From: Candidatus Woesearchaeota archaeon
GTDB taxonomy: Archaea; Nanobdellota; Nanobdellia; Woesearchaeales; JACPBO01
DNA: 32,823 nucleotides
Direction: 5' to 3'
Assembly (NCBI GenBank): GCA_016180285.1
Contig: JACPBO010000008.1
Location: forward strand, 1-32,823
The notes below the pieces were generated by a model, which was given only the letters and a program-made list of their open reading frames with translations, did no database searches and was not told where the DNA came from. Positions 1 through 7,084 of this stretch are shown here, in pieces; position 1 is the stretch's first letter, and each line of letters starts with the position of its first letter. The translations under genes and the position numbers were made by a program.

Positions 1-2
1 AG

Positions 3-104
3 CTTGGGTTTATTGCCTTTGGCCTGACAATGGGGCAGATATTGAATATTGCGATGTTTTTAATAGGCGCATTGTTTTTGGCTAGGATCATAAGAAAGAA
101 ATAG
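3..104 (+). CDS. lgt: Prolipoprotein diacylglyceryl transferase, C-terminal end (partial)
   Basis: The last 33 codons of a gene that enters from the left edge, ending at TAG 102-104. The peptide has the segment LTMGQILNIAMFLIGALFL followed by a basic end, RIIRKK. In the family, LTMGQ-(I/W)LS-PM-(I/L)L-G is the usual last transmembrane helix of Lgt, the membrane enzyme that moves diacylglycerol from phosphatidylglycerol to the lipobox cysteine. The match is short, so the call rests on this one motif. The 3' end overlaps the convergent acyltransferase gene by 45 bp. It fits the lipobox protein encoded at 1943. Another polytopic membrane protein cannot be excluded. Confidence 0.6.
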   Translation, partial: LGFIAFGLTMGQILNIAMFLIGALFLARIIRKK

Positions 105-956
105 GCTCTTATTTAGTTTTCCTTCAATATTATTCGGATCAGCCAGTTTATAGCATTGCTTCATTGCCTCATTGATCAGTATTGTTTCCAATTCTTTTTG
201 ATTTTTAAAATAAACCTTTTTAGTATCTAGTGGATCTTCAGTATTTCCTGTGGCCAATTCACAGCTATTATTGCCTCTATTCTTAACGTATATGGGGTCG
301 CCAACTGTTATTCTGTAATCTAGTTTTCCATGTTTTTTAATGTAATTTTCGATTATTTTTTTGTTTTTTCTTTTCCTGTCAAATATTGTTGGTTTCATGT
401 ATTCTGGAACATCCACATAAATGCCAATTGGAACTATTGGCTTTTCGGAAATTAAAGCAATATGAGCTGCTCCTCTGTGAAGAGGGGGCCTTTTCCCGTT
501 CTCGGCATACTCTCTGGCATCCATAGTGGGCCCCTCGGGGAAAATGGCAATAATGCTTTTTCTAAAATTCAAGTAATCAATTGATCTCTTTATAGCATTC
601 TTATTGCTGGATTTGCCTTCTAACACGCTAACCCCTATATGCCCCCACATCCATATCAGGAAATTGTAAAGTGTTCTTCTTGCATAGCTCAGCCTATTCT
701 CAGGATCTTCTTTTTGAATCCAAAAGTGAATAATTCTTTGCTCATAAGCTCCCAGGATAAGGCCGTCTGCATATGTTGCGTGATTGCAAACTTCTATAAA
801 AGAATCATCTTTTGGTTTTTTCTCTGAGCCGATTACATTAATATTTAATCTTCTTTGAAGGCTCCACCTTGCAATAGGCCTGCTTAATTTCTGGCTTACA
901 ACTTCAATAAGCCTTTTTGCGTTGTATTTGGCTTTTTCCCTGCGGGTATAGCTCAT
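60..956 (-). CDS. PlsC-like 1-acyl-glycerol-3-phosphate acyltransferase family protein
   Basis: A 298-residue protein of the lysophospholipid acyltransferase superfamily. The HX4D catalytic motif is at residues 59-64 (NHATYAD) and the substrate-binding FPEG motif at 139-142, about 80 residues later, as expected for the family. A further block, PIVPIGI, follows near residue 175. No clear signal peptide is seen; the basic N-terminus and Trp/Ile-rich stretch near 98-112 could touch the membrane. Such enzymes acylate glycerolipid intermediates in bacteria. In an archaeon with ether lipids the acceptor is uncertain and may be a glycolipid or another small molecule. Start at ATG 956. The gene is convergent with lgt and overlaps its end. 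Confidence 0.8.
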   Translation of the reverse strand: MSYTRREKAKYNAKRLIEVVSQKLSRPIARWSLQRRLNINVIGSEKKPKDDSFIEVCNHATYADGLILGAYEQRIIHFWIQKEDPENRLSYARRTLYNFLIWMWGHIGVSVLEGKSSNKNAIKRSIDYLNFRKSIIAIFPEGPTMDAREYAENGKRPPLHRGAAHIALISEKPIVPIGIYVDVPEYMKPTIFDRKRKNKKIIENYIKKHGKLDYRITVGDPIYVKNRGNNSCELATGNTEDPLDTKKVYFKNQKELETILINEAMKQCYKLADPNNIEGKLNKSLFLSYDPSQKQCAY

Positions 957-1040
957 TTCACTATAGAAAGATGGCTGTGTTCTAATATTTTTCTAAATTT
1001 TTGCAGTTCACTATTTGTTGTAATATTGAATGGCATCATA

Positions 1041-1115
1041 TAATGTCAAAAATTTTCCACCAGTTTTTAACTGGTTGCTAAAAGCCAACTTTTTTCGCTT
1101 ATGGAAAATTTTTGA
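1041..1115 (+). repeat. Structured dispersed repeat, copy 1 (14-bp terminal inverted repeats, two internal hairpins)
   Basis: TCAAAAATTTTCCA at 1046-1059 is the exact reverse complement of 1102-1115. Inside are a 6-bp hairpin (CCAGTT at 1060-1065 with AACTGG at 1069-1074) and a second one (GTTGC at 1074-1078 with GC-C-AAC at 1084-1089, one bulge). The whole can fold as a three-way junction. It aligns with 27075-27151 on the opposite strand. It lies between two minus-strand genes. It could be a small non-autonomous element or a structured RNA; the sequence does not decide. Confidence 0.75.
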
Positions 1116-1128
1116 GCATGATCAAGTG

Positions 1129-1179
1129 TCAAAAATGCTTGCATTTTTGAGCAAATTGGAAATGTGAACATTTCCAATT
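1129..1179. repeat. Two perfect hairpins overlapping the 3' end of the CARF-HTH gene
   Basis: TCAAAAATGC (1129-1138) pairs with GCATTTTTGA (1141-1150) around a 2-nt loop. AATTGGAAATGT (1154-1165) pairs with ACATTTCCAATT (1168-1179), also around 2 nt. Both are perfect, 10 and 12 bp. They lie inside the last codons of the neighbouring minus-strand gene and next to structured repeat copy 1. TCAAAAA at 1129 could instead pair with TTTTTGA at 1109-1115, so two folds exclude each other. Confidence 0.75.
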
Positions 1180-1812
1180 AACCACCTGATGCGGTGAATA
1201 GCAGCAACATTCCACCCATCTTGAAAGTTTTACAAATAAATTTTTGTGTTCTTCTTTTGTTTCAACAAGGCGAAGATGTTTCAGCCCTTTGTGTTTGTAA
1301 GTCCCGCTAACGTGATATGATAAAAGAGCAATTGACAGGCTGGTTTTCTTTTTTAGTTCATTGAGTGATAAATGGCTGTCTGAATTCAATGCTTTCATGA
1401 TTTTTAGCTTGTTATCGCTCAATTCATTGTAATAAGACAGTTTCATTATTGGCAAAAGCATTACTGTATCCCCCATAACTCCGAATGCCTTCAGGCCATT
1501 TGCAAATGCCGCGCTCAATGCAGCGCAAGTGCTTATCCTGTCGCCAGTTGCAACATTTACCAGCAATTTCTCGGAAGAATAAACAGAGCACAATTTTCCA
1601 AAAGCCTTAAACATTTCTTCCATCATATTGCCGCTTATTTCAACAATTTCTGACTTTATTGTAAAGTTTTCAAGGTTTTTTGAAAGCCCCCTGGCGGCCT
1701 TTAGATTCTCGCTTGGAGTTATCAAAATCACTTTTTCCGTAGGAAATTCCTTCATGCCGATAAATAATGCCTTAAGATTGTCTCCTACCGGCGCTATGAC
1801 TACAAAGCTCAT
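1129..1812 (-). CDS. CARF-domain winged-helix transcriptional regulator (Csa3-like)
   Basis: A protein of 227 residues. The N-terminal half is Rossmann-like, with a first strand FVVIAPVG, a second strand KVILITP near 28-33, and the glycine/threonine loop VNVATGD at 85-91, typical of CARF domains that sense cyclic oligoadenylates. The C-terminal half (about 125-185) is a winged helix with MKALNSDSHLSLNELKKKT as its first helices. This is the Csa3 / HFX_2341 layout. No CRISPR array or cas gene is in the window. ATG 1812 was chosen because ATTTAAAA at about 1838-1847 lies 25 nt upstream (leaderless); an in-frame TTG at 1818 is less likely. The final ~17 residues are Cys/His-rich and encoded by two palindromes, so the natural end may be altered. 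It is divergent from the MerP/MerT-like pair. Confidence 0.75.
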   Translation of the reverse strand: MSFVVIAPVGDNLKALFIGMKEFPTEKVILITPSENLKAARGLSKNLENFTIKSEIVEISGNMMEEMFKAFGKLCSVYSSEKLLVNVATGDRISTCAALSAAFANGLKAFGVMGDTVMLLPIMKLSYYNELSDNKLKIMKALNSDSHLSLNELKKKTSLSIALLSYHVSGTYKHKGLKHLRLVETKEEHKNLFVKLSRWVECCCYSPHQVVNWKCSHFQFAQKCKHF

Positions 1813-1840
1813 AATCAACAGAAATAACTAAAAGCTTTTA

Positions 1841-1868
1841 AATATTTTGTTTTTAAAATCAAAATATT
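1841..1868. promoter_or_regulatory. 9-bp inverted repeat over the CARF-HTH promoter
   Basis: AATATTTTG (1841-1849) and CAAAATATT (1860-1868) are exact inverted arms with a 10-bp spacer, so the arm centres lie 19 bp apart, about two helical turns. The left arm overlaps the TATA box of the CARF-HTH gene. The spacing suits a dimeric HTH protein, possibly the CARF regulator itself. AT-richness makes chance palindromes likelier. Confidence 0.4.
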
Positions 1869-1871
1869 GTT

Positions 1872-1900
1872 TTGACGGTCAAAGGTTAATAAAATATACA
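1872..1900 (+). promoter_or_regulatory. Promoter of the MerP/MerT-like operon with a TTGACGGTCAA palindrome
   Basis: The odd palindrome TTGACGGTCAA (1872-1882) stands just before an AT-rich TATA-like stretch (TTAATAAAATATAC, about 1887-1900). A strong GGAGGT Shine-Dalgarno follows at 1932-1937, before ATG 1943. A palindrome next to the BRE/TATA is a plausible operator for metal-responsive or CARF control. Confidence 0.45.
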
Positions 1901-1942
1901 CTCGCACAACTATAATTAAAAATAAAATTATGGAGGTTTAAA

Positions 1943-2338
1943 ATGGAAAAAACAATCAATTATTCGATATTGGGGTTGCTTTTTGTTCTGGCTGTGCTTG
2001 CAGGATGCGCAAAAAGCCAAACTGCGAGCCCTGTAACTGGGCACAGCACAGAAACTGCATCATCTGGAAATTTACGCCATTTAGTGCTTGAAATAAAAGG
2101 CATGTACTGCGCGTCTTGCGGTCCTGGCGTTGCAAAAATGATTTCAGAGATTGATGGGGTAGTTGTTTCAAGAGTAAGCAATGCAGATGATAAAGGTGAA
2201 TTCATATATGATGCAAATAAGGTGAGTAAAGAGCACATCGTGAGTATGCTTAAAGACACTTACTCTGGAAAAGTCTTGTTAGATATGCCTGCACCAGAAG
2301 AAATGATCAACACTGTAAAAGCGCTAAAAAATAACTGA
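1943..2338 (+). CDS. MerP-like heavy-metal-associated (HMA) lipoprotein
   Basis: 131 residues. It has a hydrophobic signal segment ending in a lipobox, LAGC, with Cys22 as the predicted lipidation site. A Ser/Thr-rich linker follows (23-43), then one HMA ferredoxin-like domain with the metal-binding motif GMYCASCG (Cys56, Cys59). Family knowledge: free MerP or CopZ domains carry Hg(II) or Cu(I) to a membrane partner. Here the carrier would be tethered outside the cell membrane, which suits a cell with no periplasm. The next gene, a MerT-like permease, starts 2 nt after the stop codon, so the two are surely co-translated. GGAGGT at 1932 sets the start. The metal is unknown; mercury and copper are both possible. 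Confidence 0.85.
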   Translation: MEKTINYSILGLLFVLAVLAGCAKSQTASPVTGHSTETASSGNLRHLVLEIKGMYCASCGPGVAKMISEIDGVVVSRVSNADDKGEFIYDANKVSKEHIVSMLKDTYSGKVLLDMPAPEEMINTVKALKNN

Positions 2339-2340
2339 CG

Positions 2341-2697
2341 ATGGAACAAAAAGATTTTGGCATAAAAAAAGGCATGGGCTTTGGAGCAGCAGGCGCTGCA
2401 ATTGCCTCACTGTGCTGTATAACCCCCTTAGTTATTGTATTTTTTGGGCTTGGAAGCTTATCTTTTGCATTGAGCTTTTCAAAGTATAAGCCATTTTTTC
2501 TTATTGCGGGGGCATTGTTTGTATTGTTCGCAATACTCATCAATGTAAGGAAAGAAGGCAGTGCCTGCTCAATAGATCCAAATGCAATCAAAAGAAAGAA
2601 GTACTTCATCGCAACAATTATTGTTATAATGGCGGTGATTTATTTATTAATGCAGTACTTTATATTGCCCTTACTTGGGAAGATTGTTTATGCATGA
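2341..2697 (+). CDS. MerT-like metal transport membrane protein
   Basis: 118 residues with three predicted membrane helices (about 12-40, 51-69 and 88-112). The first helix holds the vicinal cysteines of MerT, CCITPL (Cys25-Cys26), followed by the glycine-rich end FFGLGSL. Cys76 in the loop after helix two matches the second cysteine site usual in MerT. Family role: MerT takes Hg(II) from MerP and moves it into the cytoplasm for reduction. No merA or merR is visible here, so import for detoxification is not shown; another soft metal is possible. It is translationally coupled to the HMA lipoprotein. Confidence 0.75.
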   Translation: MEQKDFGIKKGMGFGAAGAAIASLCCITPLVIVFFGLGSLSFALSFSKYKPFFLIAGALFVLFAILINVRKEGSACSIDPNAIKRKKYFIATIIVIMAVIYLLMQYFILPLLGKIVYA

Positions 2698-2729
2698 TGC
2701 TGAAACTACGCCTTTAGGCACAACTAGAA

Positions 2730-3041
2730 TTATACATCAATCATCTCAATCTCTATATTCAGGCCTTCAGGAATAGGAACGCGCATAACCAATCTCAAGG
2801 CTCTTTCATCAATGCCCAGGTCTATGAGCCTTTTGTGGATCCTCATCTCGTAATGGTCCCACATTGCTGTACCGCCGCCATCAGGGCCTTTTCTGGTGGT
2901 TAACCTGAGCTTTTTAGTAGGCAAAGGAATAGGGCCGCGCATATCGACTCCAGTTTTTTCAGCTATCTCTTGTATGCTTCTGCACACTTCATTTATCTGC
3001 TCTATGTTTGTGCTTGCTAGTTTTATTCTTGCTTTTTGCAT
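2730..3041 (-). CDS. rps10: 30S ribosomal protein S10 (uS10)
   Basis: 103 residues, normal length for archaeal uS10. Recognisable segments are [10 protein letters not shown] at the start, [13 protein letters not shown] in the middle, and [13 protein letters not shown] and [12 protein letters not shown] towards the end. It is a structural protein of the small-subunit head. It lies 84 bp downstream of aEF1A on the same strand, the usual archaeal arrangement (tuf-rps10), so it is probably co-transcribed. A weak Shine-Dalgarno (AAGGAAA) precedes ATG 3041. Confidence 0.97.
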   Translation of the reverse strand: MQKARIKLASTNIEQINEVCRSIQEIAEKTGVDMRGPIPLPTKKLRLTTRKGPDGGGTAMWDHYEMRIHKRLIDLGIDERALRLVMRVPIPEGLNIEIEMIDV

Positions 3042-3125
3042 TTTGGTTTCCTTGTTTTGTTGCTGAAGTCGTTTGCCGCATGATGAGCTTCAGTTCACCA
3101 TGTCCCTAGTTAAAGGGAAAAAAGT

Positions 3126-4415
3126 TTAGGCCTTTTTGACCAAGTCAATACACATGCCGGCAGCGACTGTTGCTCCTGAATCACGCACAGCAAACCTCGA
3201 CATATGCGGGATGTCCTTCTGCCTTTCAATGACCAACGGAACAACAGGCTTAACCTGTACAATTGCAGCATCCCCGTTTTTGATAAAATCAGGATTTTCC
3301 TGCAGTGTCTCGCCAGTTGCCGGGTTCAGCTTTTTCTTTATAGCTATTATTTGGCATGCTGTTTGTGAAGTGTGAATATGGAACACTGGCGTGTAGCCCA
3401 CTGTTACAACAGTTGGATGGTTCAATACAACAATCTGCGCTGTAAACTCTGTTGCAACTGTTGGCGGATTGTCAGTATGGCCAAGAACATCGCCTCTCGT
3501 AATATCATTTTTGCCGATTCCCCTGACGTTAAATCCGATGTTGTCTCCTGGCTCAGCCTGCTGCATCTGCTCATGGTGCATCTCTATGGTTTTTACTTCT
3601 CCCTGCACGCCTTTTCCTTCTCTGCCAGGCATGAATACAACTTTGTCGCCAACTTTTATTATGCCAGTTTCAACTCTGCCGACAGGTACAACTCCGATTC
3701 CTGTGATGTTGTAAACATCCTGTATCGGAAGCCTTAACGGAAGTTGTGTTGGCTTTTCAGGAGGATTCAGATTGTCAATTGCCTCCATTAATGTAGGGCC
3801 TTTATACCAGGGCATATTCACTGACTTGTTTACAATATTTTCGCCAGGATAAGCTGCTGTTGCCAGGAACTGTATTTTGCTTGGGTCATAGCCAACGCTT
3901 TTCAATAATGCGCTTACTTCGTCCTTGACTTGAGTCCATCTTTTTTCATCAAACTTTGCCATGTCCATTTTGTTAATAGAAATTATTAATTGGTTGACAC
4001 CCAATGTTCTTGCCAGAAAAACGTGCTCTTTTGTCTGAGCCTGCACACCGTCTCCCGGATTTGCGCTTACAACTAAGACGCCTGCATCTGCCTGGGCTGC
4101 TCCTGTAATCATATTTTTAATAAAGTCTTTATGGCCAGGAGCGTCAATTATTGTGAAATAGTATTTTGGCGTATTAAATTTCTGGTGGCTAAGGTCAATT
4201 GTAACTCCCCTTTCCTGCTCTTCTTTAAGATTGTCCATTACGAATGCAAATTCAAAGCCAGGCTTTCCAACTTCCTTTGCTCTCTCTTTTAGCTTTCTGA
4301 GTGTTGCCTCGTCAATATGCTTAGAATCGTACAATAATCTGCCGACAGTCGTTGATTTACCATGATCTACATGCCCGATAAATACAAGGTTTATATGTGT
4401 TTTTTCTTTTGCCAT
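3126..4415 (-). CDS. tuf: Translation elongation factor 1-alpha (aEF1A)
   Basis: 429 residues, full length. The GTPase domain has the P-loop GHVDHGKST (14-22), the switch II motif DAPGHKD (usually DAPGHRD in archaea) and NKMD. Domains II and III follow ([28 protein letters not shown] at the end). It delivers aminoacyl-tRNA to the ribosome as a GTP complex. The start at ATG 4415 is fixed by AGGAGGT at about 4424-4430. Upstream is a strong TATA box, CTTTATAAATA, plus a second copy of the same sequence (see the promoter entry). rps10 follows. Confidence 0.98.
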   Translation of the reverse strand: MAKEKTHINLVFIGHVDHGKSTTVGRLLYDSKHIDEATLRKLKERAKEVGKPGFEFAFVMDNLKEEQERGVTIDLSHQKFNTPKYYFTIIDAPGHKDFIKNMITGAAQADAGVLVVSANPGDGVQAQTKEHVFLARTLGVNQLIISINKMDMAKFDEKRWTQVKDEVSALLKSVGYDPSKIQFLATAAYPGENIVNKSVNMPWYKGPTLMEAIDNLNPPEKPTQLPLRLPIQDVYNITGIGVVPVGRVETGIIKVGDKVVFMPGREGKGVQGEVKTIEMHHEQMQQAEPGDNIGFNVRGIGKNDITRGDVLGHTDNPPTVATEFTAQIVVLNHPTVVTVGYTPVFHIHTSQTACQIIAIKKKLNPATGETLQENPDFIKNGDAAIVQVKPVVPLVIERQKDIPHMSRFAVRDSGATVAAGMCIDLVKKA

Positions 4416-4456
4416 GTTTAAAACCTCCTATATGCTAAATATGCATTAAAAGGTAT

Positions 4457-4540
4457 TTTGAGTTTATTTATAAAGGTTATGGTTGCTTCTTAAATATTGC
4501 TGAAAATGCGGTATTCTTGGCTTAATTTGAGTTTATTTAT
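4457..4540 (-). promoter_or_regulatory. Duplicated aEF1A promoter segment
   Basis: The 15-mer TTTGAGTTTATTTAT occurs at 4457-4471 and again at 4526-4540. On the minus strand both copies read ATAAATAAACTCAAA, the TATA-box segment, preceded by CTTT and GTTA respectively. The near copy is well placed for a short leader carrying the GGAGG site. The far copy may be a second promoter. Confidence 0.5.
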
Positions 4541-4599
4541 TAACTTTACGGTAGTTGCAAAATAAAAAGAATTATAAATACCCGAATATCTCTCTTGCC

Positions 4600-5874
4600 A
4601 TGGAAATTGGCATTATTGGTTTGGGTGACATGGGGAAATTATATGCCCGCGAATTTTCTAGATGCGGTTACAGGGTTAATGGCTGTGATCTGCCTGAAAA
4701 AAGAAGTCAATTAGAGCAGGAATTGCAGGGAACTGGTGTTTGTATTTTAGATGACGGAATTGCTGTTTCTAGAAGAAGCGATTTTATATTTTATTCAGTA
4801 GAAGCAGAAAATATTGGCAGAGTTGTGAGGCAATGCAGCCCATCAACAAAACAAGGAGCAATAGTTGCAGGCCAAACTTCTGTCAAGACGCCCGAGATTG
4901 AAGCTTTTGAGAAATATCTGCCTGAAGACGCGAATATAGTTACTTGCCATTCTTTGCATGGCTCTTCAGTTAGCCCTGATGGGCAAGGCTTAGCAGTTAT
5001 AAGGCACAGAAGTTCTGATTATGCTTATAAAAGGGCAATTGAAACTTTAAGTAAATTAGGCTCAAGAATTATAGAAATTCCAACTTATCAAGAGCACGAT
5101 AGAATCACAGCAGATACGCAAGCAAACCCCCATGTAGGATTTGAGAGCATGGGAACAGCATGGAAAAATGCAGGTTTTTACCCTTGGGAAAGCCCATCTT
5201 ATACTAATAGAATTGACAACATAAAGATATTGTTAATGCTGAGAATTTATGGCGGGAAAGCGCACGTATACTCCGGGTTAGCAATTCTAAATCCTTTTGC
5301 AAAGGAACAGATTAGCCAATATGCAAAATCAGAATCAGAATTGTTTAAATTAATGATTCAAGAAGATGAAAAACAGCTCAGAGACCGGATAAGAAAAGCA
5401 GGCGATTTTGTGTTTGGGAATGAAGATTCAACATTAGTATTGGACAAATTATTTAAAGAACCAAATGTTACGATACAATTTGGCTTAGGCAGCCAGCCAA
5501 AAAGAAAGCCAAATTCCCACCTAAGCCTTTTGGCAATGGTTGATGCTTGGTATCAACTAGGGATAAATCCTTACAAAAACAGAGTGTGCGAAACGCCCTT
5601 ATTCAAGCTCTGGTTAGGAATTGCAGAATACCTATTCAGAACTCCTGAGCTTCTTGAAGAATCACTCCAAACAGCATTATTCGATAAAAAATTAAGAGGA
5701 GATGATTTAGAATTCCATACTGCTGTCAGGGAATGGTCTTCGATAATTGGTCGTGGCGATGTTGAAGGATATAAGCAGCAATTTAATGCCGCTAAGGAAT
5801 TTTTTAAAGATAGAATTCCTGAAGGAATGAAAAGAAGCAACGAGCTTATTACGAAATTAGCTAGTTCAAAATAG
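4600..5874 (+). CDS. tyrA: Prephenate dehydrogenase, fungal Tyr1-like
   Basis: 424 residues. The NAD(P)-binding motif GLGDMG is at 7-12. Further blocks are GQTSVKTPEIEAFEKYLP, HSLHG, HDRITADTQ, PNSHLSLLAMVD, and a helical C-terminal domain with TPLFKLWLG and LEFHTAVREWSS. From memory these blocks align along almost the whole length with Saccharomyces Tyr1, which uses NADP+. The enzyme oxidatively decarboxylates prephenate to 4-hydroxyphenylpyruvate for tyrosine synthesis. ATG 4600 is preferred because TTATAAATA at 4571-4580 lies about 25 nt upstream and would fall inside a longer reading (TTG 4555). No chorismate mutase domain is fused. It stands alone, divergent from aEF1A; aroB is 15 kb away. 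Confidence 0.85.
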   Translation: MEIGIIGLGDMGKLYAREFSRCGYRVNGCDLPEKRSQLEQELQGTGVCILDDGIAVSRRSDFIFYSVEAENIGRVVRQCSPSTKQGAIVAGQTSVKTPEIEAFEKYLPEDANIVTCHSLHGSSVSPDGQGLAVIRHRSSDYAYKRAIETLSKLGSRIIEIPTYQEHDRITADTQANPHVGFESMGTAWKNAGFYPWESPSYTNRIDNIKILLMLRIYGGKAHVYSGLAILNPFAKEQISQYAKSESELFKLMIQEDEKQLRDRIRKAGDFVFGNEDSTLVLDKLFKEPNVTIQFGLGSQPKRKPNSHLSLLAMVDAWYQLGINPYKNRVCETPLFKLWLGIAEYLFRTPELLEESLQTALFDKKLRGDDLEFHTAVREWSSIIGRGDVEGYKQQFNAAKEFFKDRIPEGMKRSNELITKLASSK

Positions 5875-5929
5875 GCAGTATTTGAACCTCAACCAGAAGT
5901 TTTTTATATTTCAATGAAATTTCAGGCTT

Positions 5930-7084
5930 ATGGGGGATCTCGAAGCTAAATTAATCCGCACAATTAACCTTAACGGCAAAGATGTTGGTGTATTTCTCGC
6001 ATTCAATAAACAGCAATACTGTGAAAACGATTTCTCTTTCGATTTTGGCAACTTGGTCAACGCATATAGCCGGAGAAAAAAGCCGAACGATCTAAAAAGA
6101 AACAGGCGCTTAATGATGGCAGCAAAAATCGATTCAAATATTTTTCTGGGAAGCCGCATTTTGTTTGCCGACTTTGAAAAGAAAGTTGAAACTATCTATG
6201 CAGAGATCTTCTTAGATATGCTAAAAGAATTTCCTTTGCCTTTGCATCTCGGGGAGCAGGCGCTTTTCCCGCCTAAAAAAATAACGCTTGAGGTGTCGAG
6301 GGCAATAGAGGATGAAGCAGAGAACACAGCGACAATCGATGAAAAAAACTCAACAAAAGAGCACTGCATAGTCAAGTATCACGGAAGGGCGTTGGCTGAG
6401 AGGCTTTTTCCAACATTCTTCCTTAATGGAGGGAGCATACAATCTATAAAAAAATCATCCCGTCATGAAATGGTGCATTTTATTGACCTGTTTACAATTA
6501 ACAAAGCTGAAAGGGAAGGCTTAATGCTTCTTGAAGAACTAAATGCGCCTTATTCAGCAAGAAAGCTGTATTATCTGATATTTGAATTTCTTAAGGAAGC
6601 AAGGGCAACAACATATGAATTCATTGATTATCATAAGCTGATTTTTAAAGAAGAGAAAGGCAAAAATTTCAGAAACAGCATCATAGAAATGTGCAAAGAA
6701 AATGACATCGGCAGGGTTAAAGAGATTTACGATAAGAAAATAGATGATGTAACAGGCATTTACAGGCAGTCTTTTTTGGCTGCATTTGGCTTGGGCGCAT
6801 CTTATGAAGGCTTAATAAACAAAAAAACAGAGCAAAGAGAAGATAAATTAATTATCACATGTTTGCCTCACGGCATCAGGGACAAGTTCATGAAGGACAC
6901 TGCCCTGATTCATCCTATGAAATTTATTGAAAGTTCCGCCAAGGCATTTAATGAGCATCAGCTGGAATTTTATTGTCCATTAACTCCCCAATTTGTGCAT
7001 TACGTTCTAGAAGAAACGTTAAAAGGAATGGAAAGAACAAACAAAGAAAAAATAAAAGAGCTTTTTTTCAATCAAACCTTGTAA
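5930..7084 (+). CDS. Uncharacterised protein with an HExxH zinc-metallopeptidase motif
   Basis: 384 residues, no signal peptide or membrane helix. The sequence SSRHEMVHFID holds HExxH (His179, Glu180, His183). Forty residues later comes LKEARATTYE with Glu223, a possible third zinc ligand as in gluzincins. The C-terminal 100 residues are helical. I do not recognise the family, and HExxH alone is a weak motif, but it sits in a predicted helix after a Ser/Lys turn as in real peptidases. ATG 5930 has a TATA stretch (TTTTTATATT, 5901-5910) about 25 nt upstream, so the message is probably leaderless. The end overlaps the convergent gene by 13 bp. The substrate is unknown. Confidence 0.5.
   Translation: MGDLEAKLIRTINLNGKDVGVFLAFNKQQYCENDFSFDFGNLVNAYSRRKKPNDLKRNRRLMMAAKIDSNIFLGSRILFADFEKKVETIYAEIFLDMLKEFPLPLHLGEQALFPPKKITLEVSRAIEDEAENTATIDEKNSTKEHCIVKYHGRALAERLFPTFFLNGGSIQSIKKSSRHEMVHFIDLFTINKAEREGLMLLEELNAPYSARKLYYLIFEFLKEARATTYEFIDYHKLIFKEEKGKNFRNSIIEMCKENDIGRVKEIYDKKIDDVTGIYRQSFLAAFGLGASYEGLINKKTEQREDKLIITCLPHGIRDKFMKDTALIHPMKFIESSAKAFNEHQLEFYCPLTPQFVHYVLEETLKGMERTNKEKIKELFFNQTL

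Noticed and set aside
1129-1812. CRISPR array near the CARF gene
   Set aside because: No regularly spaced direct repeats are seen; the nearby repeats are single hairpins.
3060-3110. Possible C/D-box sRNA (ATGATGA and CTGA) between rps10 and aEF1A
   Set aside because: The boxes are in the wrong order and no second D box follows at a suitable distance.
3372-3737. Plus-strand reading frame of about 120 codons inside aEF1A
   Set aside because: Antisense to a strongly conserved gene; its composition only mirrors the other strand.
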